A DNA stretch of 64,000 nt from Vibrio nereis NBRC 15637 (GTDB lineage: Bacteria; Pseudomonadota; Gammaproteobacteria; Enterobacterales; Vibrionaceae), in contig NZ_BCUD01000012.1 in assembly GCF_001591105.1 (NCBI RefSeq), forward strand, positions 62,001-126,000. The letters are read 5' to 3'. Below, in pieces: positions 54,345 through 62,811 of the stretch (its first letter is position 1; each line of letters opens with the position of its first letter). A model generated the notes under the pieces. It was not told the DNA's origin. It ran no database searches and saw only the letters and a program-made list of their open reading frames with translations. Made by a program: the position numbers and the translations under genes.

Positions 54345-56339
54345 ATGGGATGGGCTAATCGCATACCTCTAAATAAAACCTTAGTCTGCAGCGCTGTCGG
54401 TGTCGCTATCAGTGCACCAGTCGTTGCAAGTGAAGAAGAAAGCTATTTTGATGAAGTATTGGTATGGGGGACGAAAGTATCATCGAATACGGACTCTCTT
54501 GGTGCTCAGGATATGTCCTTAAAGCAAGCTGATCATATGTCGGATATTTTGCGTGATATTCCAGGGGTGGATGTGGGTGGAACACACTCGGTCAACCAGC
54601 GAATCAATATTCGTGGTCTAGGTGAAACCGATCTTGATATTCGATTGGATGGTGCGTCTCAGCATGCAAATATGTTCCACCATGTGGGCAACTTGACGCT
54701 TAATCCGGATATTTTGAAATCGGCTGATATTCAAGTAGGTAATAACTCGGTGACGCAAAATGGGCTTGGTGGCTCCGTTGAGTTTGAAACCAAAGACGCG
54801 AAAGATTTGTTGCGTTCAGGAGAGAACTTCGGCGCACGTGTATTCGGTGGTTATGCGTCGAATGCAAATAGACAAGGGTCGTTAACGGTATATGGTCTAT
54901 TAACAGATAACGTTGATGCGATGGTTTACGGTCATTTCATTCGTAGAGATGATTTTGAAGACGGTAATGGTGTTAAAGCGTTTGGTACCGAAGGCGATAC
55001 TTACAACATTCTCGGCAAATTAGGGTTTGAACCATCAGACAACCATCGTTTTGAACTGGCATATGATATTTACCGTGACAGTGGTGATTACCGCCCTCGA
55101 CCAGACATGAGCAGCACTTCAAACTTAGGCTTGTCTCAAGATCTGCTTTTGCCAACAGATTATGACCGTGACATGGTAACGATTAGCTATGAGCTGGATA
55201 CGGACAAGCACAGCGGTAAGGTGGTTACCTACAGCAGCAAAACGACCATAGACAGAGACGAAAGCAAAACCGGTTGGGAGCGTATGGGACGCGCGTCGCA
55301 GAATGAAGCGACCAACCACAACTCAGGACTGAATGCCAAATTCCAATCTGATTACGCTCTTGCAGGTCTAGACAACCGTGTGACTTACGGTGCGGATTAC
55401 ATGGATAAAAACAGCTCCAGTAAATATGGTGGTGTGGAGTACATGGATGAGTCCGCGATTTCTACGGCGGTATTTACCGAGAACACACTTTATGTGCTGG
55501 ATAACTGGAGCGTCACGGGTGGCTTGCGCTACGACCATTACAAACGTAAAGCGGAAACAAGCACCGATACATTTGATGATGTGACTTGGTCTTTAGGATC
55601 TGAGTGGGATATCAATGATGACTGGACTGTGTTTGCCAATGCGCGCAGCTTATTTAAAGGTCCAGAACTGTTAGAGACTTTTGTTAAGTATCAGCAAGGG
55701 TCGGTACTCGCAGAAGATCTTAAGGCTGAAACAGGTCTAAACCGTCAAGGTGGTGTTCGTTTTGATTCACAGTTCGGTGATCACTTTGTTGGTGCCAATG
55801 TGACTATCTTCAAAACCGATATCGATGACTATATTACGGAAGGTTGGAATGGCAGTGGCTATACGTTCTCGAACCTAGGTGATGTTGAAATCAAAGGTTT
55901 CGAGGTTAGCGCATCATACGGCTATCAATCACTGAACTCTAAGCTATCTTACTCTCGCTCTGATGTGAAAGATAAGACAAATGGCTCACCAGTAATGGGG
56001 CCAGGCGGCAGCATCGACATGGGGGATAGTATTGCCCTTACATTGGATTACACCGCAGATAGCATTGATACCATCTTCGGTTGGAGCTCTATTGCTGTGC
56101 TTGAAGAAGATAATGTGCCAGATGGTGCCGATCCGAAAGAAGCTTATGATGTTCACAATATTTACGCGCAGTGGGTACCTTCAAGCTATGAGAACCTATC
56201 GCTGACAGTGGGGGTGGATAACATCTTTGATGAAGCTTATGTCTCCCATGCATCACGAATCGGTATAGCTCGTGGTTATGTGACCGATGACTACGAGCCA
56301 GGCCGTAACTTCAAACTATCGGCTTCATACCAGTTCTAA
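54345..56339 (+). CDS. TonB-dependent siderophore receptor (VctA-like)
   Basis: This 664-residue outer-membrane receptor has a signal peptide ending PVVA-SEEE (about residue 28). A TonB-box-like stretch EVLVWG follows, then a plug domain (about 50-165, with DILRDIPGVDVGG and INIRGLGETDLDIRLDGA) and a 22-strand barrel ending in the C-terminal Phe (SASYQF). It imports an iron-siderophore, which VctP would then collect. By position it corresponds to V. cholerae vctA, but I cannot fix the ligand; other Vibrio receptors such as those for ferrioxamine or aerobactin are alternatives. AGGAAG precedes the chosen ATG. The start at 54270 lacks a ribosome site. Confidence 0.85.
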   Translation: MGWANRIPLNKTLVCSAVGVAISAPVVASEEESYFDEVLVWGTKVSSNTDSLGAQDMSLKQADHMSDILRDIPGVDVGGTHSVNQRINIRGLGETDLDIRLDGASQHANMFHHVGNLTLNPDILKSADIQVGNNSVTQNGLGGSVEFETKDAKDLLRSGENFGARVFGGYASNANRQGSLTVYGLLTDNVDAMVYGHFIRRDDFEDGNGVKAFGTEGDTYNILGKLGFEPSDNHRFELAYDIYRDSGDYRPRPDMSSTSNLGLSQDLLLPTDYDRDMVTISYELDTDKHSGKVVTYSSKTTIDRDESKTGWERMGRASQNEATNHNSGLNAKFQSDYALAGLDNRVTYGADYMDKNSSSKYGGVEYMDESAISTAVFTENTLYVLDNWSVTGGLRYDHYKRKAETSTDTFDDVTWSLGSEWDINDDWTVFANARSLFKGPELLETFVKYQQGSVLAEDLKAETGLNRQGGVRFDSQFGDHFVGANVTIFKTDIDDYITEGWNGSGYTFSNLGDVEIKGFEVSASYGYQSLNSKLSYSRSDVKDKTNGSPVMGPGGSIDMGDSIALTLDYTADSIDTIFGWSSIAVLEEDNVPDGADPKEAYDVHNIYAQWVPSSYENLSLTVGVDNIFDEAYVSHASRIGIARGYVTDDYEPGRNFKLSASYQF

Positions 56340-56365
56340 TAATAACGATAGTTGGCTAGGACAAT

Positions 56366-56390
56366 AGCTGCTCGCAAGGGCAGCTTTTTT
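56366..56390 (+). terminator. Terminator after the TonB receptor
   Basis: AGCTGC and GCAGCT form a 6-bp stem with an 8-base loop followed by TTTTTT. The DUF2218 gene downstream may be expressed by read-through. Confidence 0.75.
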
Positions 56391-56440
56391 ATGCATCTAA
56401 ATTAGGCATTGCGCTTAAAAAGAATTTAAAAGGAATCCAC

Positions 56441-56728
56441 ATGGAGAAGTACACGGTTATTCACTCTGAGCATGTGAGTAAATACTTGGTGGTACTGTGT
56501 CGCCATTTTGCGAGAAAAGTTGAAGCTAATTGGGATGATGAAAACGGCGAAGTTCATTTTCCTATGGGGAAAGCATATATGAGGGCTGACGGTACGACTA
56601 ATACGTTAACGATTCGCTGCACCGCGGAAGATGAGCACAAAGTAAATGGCGTGATATCAATCATCGATTCTCACGTTAATATGTTTTCAAGACGTGAAGC
56701 GTTAGAGCTTAGTTGGCAAACGACCTAG
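56441..56728 (+). CDS. DUF2218-family small protein
   Basis: This 95-residue soluble protein has the DUF2218 pattern: VSKYLVVLCRHFARKVEANW near the N-terminus, a middle beta region with a Gly-Lys-Ala turn, and a C-terminal HVNMFSRREALELSWQ. AAAGG lies about 10 bases before the ATG. Its function is not established. Proteins of this family are often found beside siderophore uptake genes, as here. A cytoplasmic step in iron release or siderophore handling would be a reasonable guess, no more. Confidence 0.78.
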   Translation: MEKYTVIHSEHVSKYLVVLCRHFARKVEANWDDENGEVHFPMGKAYMRADGTTNTLTIRCTAEDEHKVNGVISIIDSHVNMFSRREALELSWQTT

Positions 56729-57086
56729 TGTTGTAAACGTTCTTTGTTTTAGCACTGATCCTCTTAACGACACCGCTCAAAAATATTTGAGTGGTGTACT
56801 TTCAATCGCATTATAAACATATCGACACTCTAATTTGACAAGCCAGAGTCTTTTCTGACTACTTGGTTGCATAAGGCGAGAGCATACTTTTGAAGTAGAA
56901 ATGCGATCGAAATATTAAATTCCAGTTGCGAAATAAATCCTTGATTGTGTTAGATCAACAAAATTTGATTGATTGCTGGAAAAGACATCAAATAAAGTTG
57001 AAAGATTCAAAAAATATTGAATAATGGTATCCATAATGATCGAAGCATAGTGCTTTCACAACTTGGTCTGAAACAGGATACCCCTC
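56729..57086. promoter_or_regulatory. Upstream region of ackA with TTGAT/ATCAA repeat
   Basis: The 358-base AT-rich gap ends in the ackA promoter. At 56941-56958 TTGAT and ATCAA form an inverted repeat with 8 bases between. A standard FNR site has 4, so FNR control is uncertain. No gene was seen in the gap. Confidence 0.3.
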
Positions 57087-58280
57087 ATGTCTAATTCGTA
57101 TGTACTGGTGATTAACTCTGGTAGCTCTTCACTAAAATTCGCGGTTATCGATTCTCAATCTGGTGACGCGATTGTATCTGGTCTAGGCGAATGCTTTGGC
57201 TTACCAGAGGCGGTTATCGGCTGGAAGTTCAATGGAGAGAAAACAGAAGAAGCTATTTCAGCGCCTGATAATCACCATCAACATGCGATTAACCGAATTG
57301 TTAGCCTAATTGAATCATTAGGTTTTACCAATAATCTAGTTGCCGTTGGTCACCGTATCGTTCATGGCGGAGAAAAATTCACGTCTACAGTTCGTATTAA
57401 CGACGAAGTATTAGCAGAAATTGAAAACTTGTCTGACTTAGCACCGCTCCACAACCCTGCAGGCGCAAAAGGCATTAAAGCAGCTATGCTTGCTTTCCCA
57501 AGCCTTCCTCAATTTGCTGTATTTGATACTGCGTTTCACCAAACAATGCCGAAAAAGGCATTTACTGGCGCGATTTCTAACGAGCTGTACAAAGAATACG
57601 GTATCCGTCGATACGGTTTCCACGGCACTAGTCACTATTTCGTAAGCCGAGAAGCGGCGAAGATGCTTAATAAACCTGTAGATGAAGCAAACTTCATCTC
57701 GGTTCACCTTGGCAATGGCGCTTCAGTGTGTGCGATTAGCAACGGCCAATCTGTTGACACATCAATGGGCTTTACTCCACTTGCGGGCTTAATGATGGGT
57801 ACACGCTCGGGAGATCTAGACCCAGGCATCATCGAGTTCCTAATGAAAAAAGGTTGGACACAAGAGCAGGTATTCGAAACGTTAAACAAGAAGTCTGGTT
57901 TCTTGGGTGTTTCTGGCCTAACTTCAGATGCACGTGGCATTCTTGAAGCGATGGAAAATGGCCACGAAGATGCGAAACTGGCATTTGAAGTCTTTACTTA
58001 CCGCGTAGCGAAATACATCGGTTCTTACCTAATTCCACTAGATAGCCTAGATGCGGTTATCTTTACTGGTGGTATCGGTGAAAACTCGTTGCCAATTCGT
58101 CGTGAAATCTTGAACAACCTAAAGCTGTTAGGTTTTGCTGAAGACGAAAAAGGCAACGAAGAAGCGCGCTTTGGTAACTCTGGCGTGATTGCAAAATCAG
58201 AATTGTTGGATGCGGTAGCGATTGTAATCCCAACCAACGAAGAGTGGGTAATTGCTCAACAGTCAGTAGATCTGATTTAA
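57087..58280 (+). CDS. ackA: Acetate kinase
   Basis: This 397-residue cytoplasmic enzyme interconverts acetyl phosphate and ADP with acetate and ATP. Family marks are the N-terminal VLVINSGSSSLKFAV, VGHRIVHGGEKF, FDTAFHQTMP, the catalytic GFHGTSHYFVSR, and FTGGIGENS. The length is normal for the family. No pta (phosphotransacetylase) gene is beside it, unlike the usual ackA-pta pair, so it may be a second copy. It stands alone between a promoter region and a strong terminator. Confidence 0.95.
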   Translation: MSNSYVLVINSGSSSLKFAVIDSQSGDAIVSGLGECFGLPEAVIGWKFNGEKTEEAISAPDNHHQHAINRIVSLIESLGFTNNLVAVGHRIVHGGEKFTSTVRINDEVLAEIENLSDLAPLHNPAGAKGIKAAMLAFPSLPQFAVFDTAFHQTMPKKAFTGAISNELYKEYGIRRYGFHGTSHYFVSREAAKMLNKPVDEANFISVHLGNGASVCAISNGQSVDTSMGFTPLAGLMMGTRSGDLDPGIIEFLMKKGWTQEQVFETLNKKSGFLGVSGLTSDARGILEAMENGHEDAKLAFEVFTYRVAKYIGSYLIPLDSLDAVIFTGGIGENSLPIRREILNNLKLLGFAEDEKGNEEARFGNSGVIAKSELLDAVAIVIPTNEEWVIAQQSVDLI

Positions 58281-58302
58281 CTCTTTAATTTTTAAATGAA
58301 TG

Positions 58303-58340
58303 AAAAGCGAGCCTCTATTTGGCTCGCTTTTCTTTTTTTG
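58303..58340. terminator. Bidirectional terminator between ackA and DUF2339 gene
   Basis: A perfect 11-bp stem (AAAAGCGAGCC with GGCTCGCTTTT) has a 7-base loop and a long T run on the plus strand. The genes converge. Confidence 0.92.
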
Positions 58341-61079
58341 CTAAGGACTTATCTGTGACTTCTCTTGGATTGCATCAGAGTCATTTGTTTCAGTAGAGTC
58401 TTTCATTCTCTGAAATAGCCACCCAATCCCCAATAAACATATACCTAAACCAAGGAATGAAAGCGCGCGATAAAGGCCGGTCAGTTGAGACATGTCCACT
58501 AAAAAGGCCTTGGACACAACAGCCGCTAGTACGCCAAAGCCAACCTTTGAGATAACTGGAGAGTTGAAACGGCGAGCGCCTAATAGTAAGACCACAGAGA
58601 TTAATAACCAAACCAGCGAGTATGCATACGTTTCGAGTTGTTGGGTTGGCAGACCCAACCAGATCATATCGTGGTGGAACTGATGACGAACGGTTGCATT
58701 AATAAATTGCAGTAACCACAGTGCGGCCACGCTATACATCGCTAAGCGTTGTACTTTGTTAAACAGGCTTAAACGACTTACTGCGAGCAAAACTAAAGCA
58801 GGTATTAACCATAATGGTAATAACCAGTTCCATATAGGTAATTCGCCTACAGGTTGTTGGCTAAACCAAGGGTTACTAAACGTGAGTAATACTAGGTGAT
58901 AAATACCTGCTCCAACAGTCAACAAACCCGCAAAGCCGAGATAGATGTAGCGAAGGGACGACGAATATAAATAGCGGTAGCAATATACGCCCGCCATAAT
59001 CAGCCAGTTCATTGAGAGCAATACGGCCTCATGGAAAGTCGGCGAGGTAAAGTCAGGATAGTGACCTACCAGTTGGTAACTGGTTTCTGTAGTCACTAAC
59101 AATGCCAAAACATGTATTACTCCTCCGCCAAGGACCTGGCGCATGGCATCATCTCGATAATAATTGCGCGCCATATAAAGCATAAAGATAGTCACTGGGT
59201 AGACAACAATCGTCCAGTGAATACCTAGCAATAACTCGCCACTATAGCCATCTATCCAAGGGAATAGAGTCAGTCGAACCAATAGTACCGCGAGTAAAGT
59301 TTTGACAAGCCAGTGTGGCGGCTTCAATGAATAACGTTGACACCAATAACCTAAGCCCACTAACTGAACGCCTAAAGCCAGTGTTAAGGTGCTCGACTCA
59401 AGAAGCATAGTAATGATTAAGCTGACATTCACATTGGCCAGCAGCACCCCTGAGAGTTTCACCCAAGCCCAACGATGATTAGTCGTTAATCGTACTCCTA
59501 TCACTGCCAATACAGCCAGCTCGACAGCCCAAAGTGAGTACATAGCGATATTCGCTGGTGGGGGAGACAAAACATAACACAGCCCGAATAACGAACTTGG
59601 CGCGACCACGAGCAAAAGAGAGTAAGCCAATCGTTTAGGGTGAAGGCGTTGCATGTACAGCGCGTAAATAAACAGTGCAAGAGCGATAGCTTGACTGTAG
59701 AGGTGAGCGCCTGTAAAGACAAAGTCTAGGTCTTCGTAATAGGCCTGAGGCAATAGCATTATTAGCGTAATAATCGATAGCAACCAGCCCAGCAATGGCC
59801 AGCTATCAAAAGCTGAGTGGCGTAGTGGTGCTGAACATAGCACAATGAGTACTGCTACAGTCGCTAAAATCAGACTCGGCTGATAACCGTGAACAAAGTA
59901 AAACAGCCAAATAGGCAGCAAAGAGGCAAGCAGTCCGGCTTGTTCTTTACGTGGCATCAGTAACACTCGAATAGTCAGAGGACGCAAGTGGCTATGTTGT
60001 AGACGCCAACCTAAAACATCGCTTAGCACGTAAAGATACAGGGATAACATGGAAAATAGGAAAACCGATAAAGCCTCTCCTTTCCCGCCAATCATCACTA
60101 TGATAAAGAACCAACTAAAATGAGCCGAAAAACTTAGCCACCATAACCAGTTCCTTTGTACTTGGTTGGCGACGACGATAGCCGAGACGCTAACTAACGC
60201 CACATAACCTGCGATGGCTAATACACTGTAGTTAAATTGCCAAAACGGCAATGGAACGGAATAGGCACCCAAAATACCAATGACAGCGACAATAGGCCCA
60301 TAACGGAGGGTCATTGCGGTAGCGGTAAGCGCTATTATCGCCAAAATAACGAACGCGAAGTTAGGCGAAATTAACTCATAGTAATGGGACGCGACTAAAG
60401 TCATCGCATAGCAAGTAATAACCCCTGCGGAGACTAAGGCGGCGCAGAGATAATCGCTATGAATACGAAAACGTATTTTCCTTTGGGTGAGGTACTCTGC
60501 TGAGACAACGAAGCCGATACCAACGCCAAAGCCTAACAACACGCGTGCAACCGGTGAGAGTAAGCCTGCATCTAGTGTGTACTTAGCCAAGAACAAGCCG
60601 CCAAACGCCAATATTATGCCTCCTAACCAAAAAAGCACATTGGTTGATCGGCTATTGGTCGGGAAAGAGGTGAAAAGATCGCTAATAGCGCTAAACCATG
60701 AACGAGAGTCTGACGGTTTACTCAGATCATTTCCTAAGCCGCTCTCTGCTTTTTCTGACGCCAGTGCATATGTCTGCGCAGGAGGAGGGGTTTGGTTCGT
60801 TTTAGACTCTTGAAGAGGTGAACTCGACGTTGAAGTTTGAACAGGGTTGGCCTTTTTTGTGTAAGAGATGTGAGTAGAGCCTGTTCTGCGAGCACTAGCT
60901 TCTAGCGCTTTATTTATATGTGGATCGTCTTTTCTTAAGTACGCCAATGTGGTCTCGAGTTGTTCTACGCGTTTGCGTAACTCGATAATTTTACGGTGAG
61001 AGTCTATCCCAAACACGGCCCCAAACATTATAAAAATGAATAACGCACCTAGAATCAATATTATTAAAACAAAATCCAT
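58341..61079 (-). CDS. DUF2339 polytopic membrane protein
   Basis: This 912-residue integral inner-membrane protein has one N-terminal helix (residues 1-25). A short coiled coil follows (RKIIELRKRVEQLETTLAYL), then a Ser/Thr/Pro-rich linker (about 75-140) and more than 20 hydrophobic segments to the end. This layout, with a Gly/Phe-rich start of the membrane part (LFWLGGIILAFGGLFLAKY), fits DUF2339. Its function is not known. The many Trp/Tyr residues in loops hint at a lipid or glycan substrate, but that is speculation. It is monocistronic. Confidence 0.8.
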   Translation of the reverse strand: MDFVLIILILGALFIFIMFGAVFGIDSHRKIIELRKRVEQLETTLAYLRKDDPHINKALEASARRTGSTHISYTKKANPVQTSTSSSPLQESKTNQTPPPAQTYALASEKAESGLGNDLSKPSDSRSWFSAISDLFTSFPTNSRSTNVLFWLGGIILAFGGLFLAKYTLDAGLLSPVARVLLGFGVGIGFVVSAEYLTQRKIRFRIHSDYLCAALVSAGVITCYAMTLVASHYYELISPNFAFVILAIIALTATAMTLRYGPIVAVIGILGAYSVPLPFWQFNYSVLAIAGYVALVSVSAIVVANQVQRNWLWWLSFSAHFSWFFIIVMIGGKGEALSVFLFSMLSLYLYVLSDVLGWRLQHSHLRPLTIRVLLMPRKEQAGLLASLLPIWLFYFVHGYQPSLILATVAVLIVLCSAPLRHSAFDSWPLLGWLLSIITLIMLLPQAYYEDLDFVFTGAHLYSQAIALALFIYALYMQRLHPKRLAYSLLLVVAPSSLFGLCYVLSPPPANIAMYSLWAVELAVLAVIGVRLTTNHRWAWVKLSGVLLANVNVSLIITMLLESSTLTLALGVQLVGLGYWCQRYSLKPPHWLVKTLLAVLLVRLTLFPWIDGYSGELLLGIHWTIVVYPVTIFMLYMARNYYRDDAMRQVLGGGVIHVLALLVTTETSYQLVGHYPDFTSPTFHEAVLLSMNWLIMAGVYCYRYLYSSSLRYIYLGFAGLLTVGAGIYHLVLLTFSNPWFSQQPVGELPIWNWLLPLWLIPALVLLAVSRLSLFNKVQRLAMYSVAALWLLQFINATVRHQFHHDMIWLGLPTQQLETYAYSLVWLLISVVLLLGARRFNSPVISKVGFGVLAAVVSKAFLVDMSQLTGLYRALSFLGLGICLLGIGWLFQRMKDSTETNDSDAIQEKSQISP

Positions 61080-61260
61080 CTCAGACCAACAGTGTGAAAA
61101 ATAAACGGTTTAATTTACTATAGTTCACCCACTGTCTGCTATCGAACTCACTAAAATTAGAGATATTCGATGGTTAAATTAATCTATATTTCTTGATGTC
61201 TTAATTTAGCGACGCTGTAGCCATTTTTATGTGACAAATTTATTCGTACTTTAATAGCGT

Positions 61261-61743
61261 TCATGATAAATCTAACGGAAACCCTGCTATTTTTAAGTAC
61301 GCTTCTAGCTTCCTGTTTCTCATATTTTTATGTATTTGGTAATTTGAACAGATGCCAAATAGGACGACAGGCAACAGGATGAGCCCTAGTACGTACGAAA
61401 GTAAGGGCAAACATACCACTGCAGTGAAGATCCATAAGCCAATATTACTCAATGCCACCCGGTTCAAAAGGGAGATGTCGGCTTTGTCATAGATCTTTCT
61501 TTTCTCATTGCTGAACGCGAAGATAAGGTTTTTTCCCCTGTTTAATCTAACAATATAGAAAGTTCCTCGAACACCTGAAAAAATGTAAGAATCCACAGTA
61601 TTTGGGACGATCACATTGGTGATGTGTTCTTTGTTTTGTTCACCTGTCTCAATATTTACATGAGAGTATTGAACGTTGGTCTTATTTATTTCCCTTTGAC
61701 CACTATTTTTGAACGTACCTGTTACTTGAATAATATCTTGCAT
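61261..61743 (-). CDS. Hypothetical membrane protein, 160 residues
   Basis: A hydrophilic N-terminal domain (about 1-95) of beta character, with GQREINKTNVQYSHVN and SGVRGTFYIVRLNRGKN, is followed by a hairpin of two TM helices (about 98-135, GLWIFTAVVCLPLLSYVLG). A basic C-terminus (HKNMRNRKLEAYLK) follows. No signal peptide is present. I do not recognise a family. The ribosome site is weak (GGATAAC at 13 bases). Its neighbours give no hint. Confidence 0.6.
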   Translation of the reverse strand: MQDIIQVTGTFKNSGQREINKTNVQYSHVNIETGEQNKEHITNVIVPNTVDSYIFSGVRGTFYIVRLNRGKNLIFAFSNEKRKIYDKADISLLNRVALSNIGLWIFTAVVCLPLLSYVLGLILLPVVLFGICSNYQIHKNMRNRKLEAYLKIAGFPLDLS

Positions 61744-62055
61744 AAAATCGGTTCGTTATCCACGGCAAAAGAGTTTTTCTAATACTGCGGACCTAAGAGT
61801 GTTTAACTGCATTATCCACTAACCATTCGATCGAACTCAATGAACGTAATATTTAGCAAAAGAAGTAAACTTATTAAATTTAGTGCGATATTGATCACAT
61901 TTGTTGGGGCGAATGCAAAGGGATTTTGGGGTAGGAGGAAGGTTGTTTTTATGAACAAATTTTAGTGCGAATAAAATTAAAGGGATTATTCAACAATAAA
62001 AAGGAGGCTTCAAGCCTCCTTTTGTATTTTTTAATAACTTCTGTACCAGCTGTTA
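61744..62055. other. Gap between hypothetical and lipoprotein genes
   Basis: The 312 bases hold the lipoprotein terminator at its right end and otherwise AT-rich DNA that probably carries the promoter of the 160-residue gene. The decamer TTTAGTGCGA occurs twice (about 61879 and 61962). No gene was seen. Confidence 0.3.
61997..62023 (-). terminator. Terminator of the small lipoprotein gene
   Basis: A 10-bp perfect stem (AAAAGGAGGC with GCCTCCTTTT) has a 5-base loop and is followed on the minus strand by TTTTT. It lies about 30 bases after the gene stop. Confidence 0.88.
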
Positions 62056-62358
62056 TTAAACAGAGAAGTTGCAGTTTTTCGCTTTGATTACTGGACGAGC
62101 TGCAGTCGCTGCACTTTGGTAAGTCTGCTGCATCAACGTTTTTGCTCCATCTGTGCCTGCACCAAGACCAACAACTGAAAGTAAGCCAGCACCTGTTTCA
62201 ATGTTGTTCATGTTGTCTTGGTAGTCAGTGAATACTTGCTGAATGTCTTCACAAGACATTGCAGTGAAATCTGTGTTAGCGATATCAGTGTCACCGCCCA
62301 TCATTTGACAACCAGATAGAGTCAAAGCCGAAACGATAAATAGGCCAACTTTTTTCAT
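62056..62358 (-). CDS. Small lipoprotein, 100 residues
   Basis: The signal peptide MKKVGLFIVSALTLSGC has a lipobox LSGC (Cys17). The mature part is short, with two more cysteines (SCEDIQQVF and AKNCNFSV) that could form a disulfide, and a Gly/Ala-rich middle (AGLLSVVGLGAGTDG). AGGGA lies 6-7 bases before the ATG. It is probably an outer-membrane lipoprotein in the periplasm. No family is recognised. It is monocistronic with its own terminator. Confidence 0.72.
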   Translation of the reverse strand: MKKVGLFIVSALTLSGCQMMGGDTDIANTDFTAMSCEDIQQVFTDYQDNMNNIETGAGLLSVVGLGAGTDGAKTLMQQTYQSAATAARPVIKAKNCNFSV

Positions 62359-62811
62359 TTTTAATCCCTATAAATTAATGCTTTAGTACAAATTAAGTGC
62401 GCGAGGATTATCTATGGTTTGTCTGCCAAGTCAATGGTCTTTATGGTTGTCAATTTCTGTTTGTGTGATTTTTGTCAATTATTAAAATATTGGAAGCGTT
62501 GTCACGCAATGTTTTAATTGACTAAAAACCCAATTGCATATTTTTTTTTGGCTTAACTTTGATCAATCGATCATTTAACGATCGATCTTCCGGTGCTTTT
62601 GATCGTGTGCAGTTGAAAGTGTTAGGCGTAAAGTTCGCGCTATTTTGTATTTTCCATGGCTATTACTTGTTCGTAGGACAAAGTAATTATTGCGACGGGT
62701 ATAGATAAATACTGCGCTAGGTAACAATAAAGATATCAGTCTGTTGCATAACCCAACCTTTCTGTATAAAAAGCGGCCATAAAATAAAAGAATGATTACA
62801 AGAAGAAATAA
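62359..62811. promoter_or_regulatory. Control region with GATC cluster
   Basis: This 453-base divergent gap is between the lipoprotein and PAS-GGDEF genes. Five GATC sites lie in 44 bases (62561-62604). Within them ATCGATC and GATCGAT form a 7-bp inverted repeat at 62566-62586. A Dam-sensitive operator is possible. The rest is AT-rich, with a nine-T run at about 62541. Confidence 0.4.
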
